This document shows positions 6,109 to 6,963 of a stretch of 6,963 bases of DNA, one piece after another. The stretch covers positions 1 to 6,963 of the forward strand of contig DPSB01000654.1 of the NCBI GenBank assembly GCA_003537495.1, given 5' to 3'. Under the pieces are notes generated by a model. It saw nothing but the letters and a program-made list of their open reading frames with translations, did no database searches and was not told where the DNA came from. Both the position numbers and the translations under genes were made by a program. Origin of the DNA: Cytophagales bacterium (lineage in GTDB: Bacteria; Bacteroidota; Bacteroidia; Cytophagales; Cyclobacteriaceae). Numbering within the stretch: the stretch's first letter is position 1; each line of letters begins with the position of its first letter.

Positions 6109-6963
6109 TTAAACCGGAATTTCCCTAACCTGCGTATGCGATGGTGTTACCACTTCTGCAAAAGCATGGTCGGCTCGTTTGCTTACCATGGGTAACTTTT
6201 CCATACGGGCTACATCAATGGCATACACGCCAAAGTCTTCGGTAACTTTTCCATGTAGCTGATAAAAACCGCGGCCCCGAAACGGAAACTTTAAAGCTGA
6301 GTCCGGGAAGTGAACGGTATCAAACACTTCTCCCTTAGCATCATAAAAAGTTCCAAAGCACATGTGGTCGTGGTTTTTCATCGTGAAGGCATCTTTGGTA
6401 GTAACCACATAACCCACTATGCGCACGGCCTTTCCTTTTTTAGATGGTAATTCACATGCAGTGGTATCGCCATAGTTTTGTGTAAGCAACAGATCGAACG
6501 GATTGCACAGCGGAAATCCAAGCAACTCCAATTCGTCAAACGCATCTTCCAGATTGTTTCGTTTTAATACCGGCAACGGAAATGATTTGTGTTCGGTGTC
6601 AAACAATTCTTCTACGGAAGTAGGGCGCGAACGGGTTTTATTAAAGAACAACATTGATTCCCAAAGCAATTGTTGCTTGGTTTTTCCGGTAAACCGAAAC
6701 GAACCCAGGCGAATAAGTATGCGCAACTGTTCTAACCCAATGCCGGGTGTGCGTCTGAGAAAATTATCAAGACTTTTATACGGGCCATTTTTATTTCTTT
6801 CCTGTTCAATGTGATTCCCGATTTTTTGTTCCAGACTTTTCAGATGAATAAACCCAATATAAATCTGCGTGCCGTAGATAGTGGTGAGGTAGTTGCTGTT
6901 ATTTACACACGGAGCGAGAATGGTAGCACCACTCATTCGTGCTTCATGAAAATAAAATTCAGT
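6109..6963 (-). CDS. DNA polymerase III alpha subunit (DnaE type), C-terminal part
   Basis: The frame is open to the window edge, so this is the last 284 codons of a longer gene whose 5' part lies beyond 6963; an internal ATG at 6936 is not the start. Visible residues 1-30 (EFYFHEAR, LAPCVNNSNY) and the following IYIGFIHLKSLEQKIG are the end of the polymerase fingers region. SLDNFLRRTPGIGLEQLRIL (64-83) is the helix-hairpin-helix area, with GSFRFTGKTKQQLLW after it. ELELLGFPLCNPFDL (144-158) joins to an OB-fold at about 178-250 (VRIVGYVVTTKDAFT, MCFGTFYDAKGEVFDTVHFP). The protein stops soon after the OB-fold, without the longer tau-binding tail of the main replicase. This suggests the shorter second DnaE of many Bacteroidota, often linked to mutagenic repair with a Y-family polymerase partner. 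It is convergent with the Fic gene, 47 nt apart, and that gap has no convincing terminator. Confidence 0.9.
   Translation of the reverse strand, partial: TEFYFHEARMSGATILAPCVNNSNYLTTIYGTQIYIGFIHLKSLEQKIGNHIEQERNKNGPYKSLDNFLRRTPGIGLEQLRILIRLGSFRFTGKTKQQLLWESMLFFNKTRSRPTSVEELFDTEHKSFPLPVLKRNNLEDAFDELELLGFPLCNPFDLLLTQNYGDTTACELPSKKGKAVRIVGYVVTTKDAFTMKNHDHMCFGTFYDAKGEVFDTVHFPDSALKFPFRGRGFYQLHGKVTEDFGVYAIDVARMEKLPMVSKRADHAFAEVVTPSHTQVREIPV

Overview
The window looks like chromosomal DNA of a Bacteroidota bacterium, most likely from the Cytophagales side. The reasons are moderate A+T content, A-rich leaders without Shine-Dalgarno sites, TAnnTTTG-type promoter elements, and Bacteroidota-type protein families (DUF2911, a small K/A-tailed protein, an ECF sigma factor with a multi-pass partner). 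The assignment comes from style and family recognition, not from a marker gene.

Layout. Positions 1-254 are non-coding and end in a good Bacteroidota promoter that serves a small conserved hypothetical gene (255-563). A bidirectional terminator (587-609) separates it from a minus-strand block. That block holds a dCMP deaminase (1865-2347), an ECF sigma factor (1269-1745) and, 3 nt downstream of the sigma gene, a four-helix membrane protein (633-1265) in the position of an anti-sigma factor. Divergent from the deaminase is a two-gene plus-strand operon of exported proteins: DUF2911 (2384-2944), overlapping by ATGA a secreted protein of unknown function (2941-3444). A strong hairpin at 3561-3590 closes it.

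The accessory part lies at about 3445-6061. It starts with a decayed zinc-ribbon transposase (3601-4249) carrying three frameshifts and missing its 3' half. Next come four tandem 24-bp repeats (4375-4470), the last two containing TAATTTTG promoter-like elements. Then comes a 518-aa Fic-domain protein (4505-6061) with the catalytic HPYMDGNGRTGR motif, an upstream inhibitory SLSIEG motif, and an N-terminal region that looks like a winged-helix/AbiEi-type antitoxin module. The repeats beside a Fic gene with a possible DNA-binding head are the most interesting part of the window: they may be a self-regulating operator array, or the left-over end of a transposon.

The right edge holds the C-terminal 284 codons of a DnaE-type DNA polymerase III alpha subunit (6109-6963, minus strand), convergent with the Fic gene and running off the window.

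I see no RNA genes, CRISPR array, prophage or multi-gene defence operon. The rest of the window is ordinary core genome.
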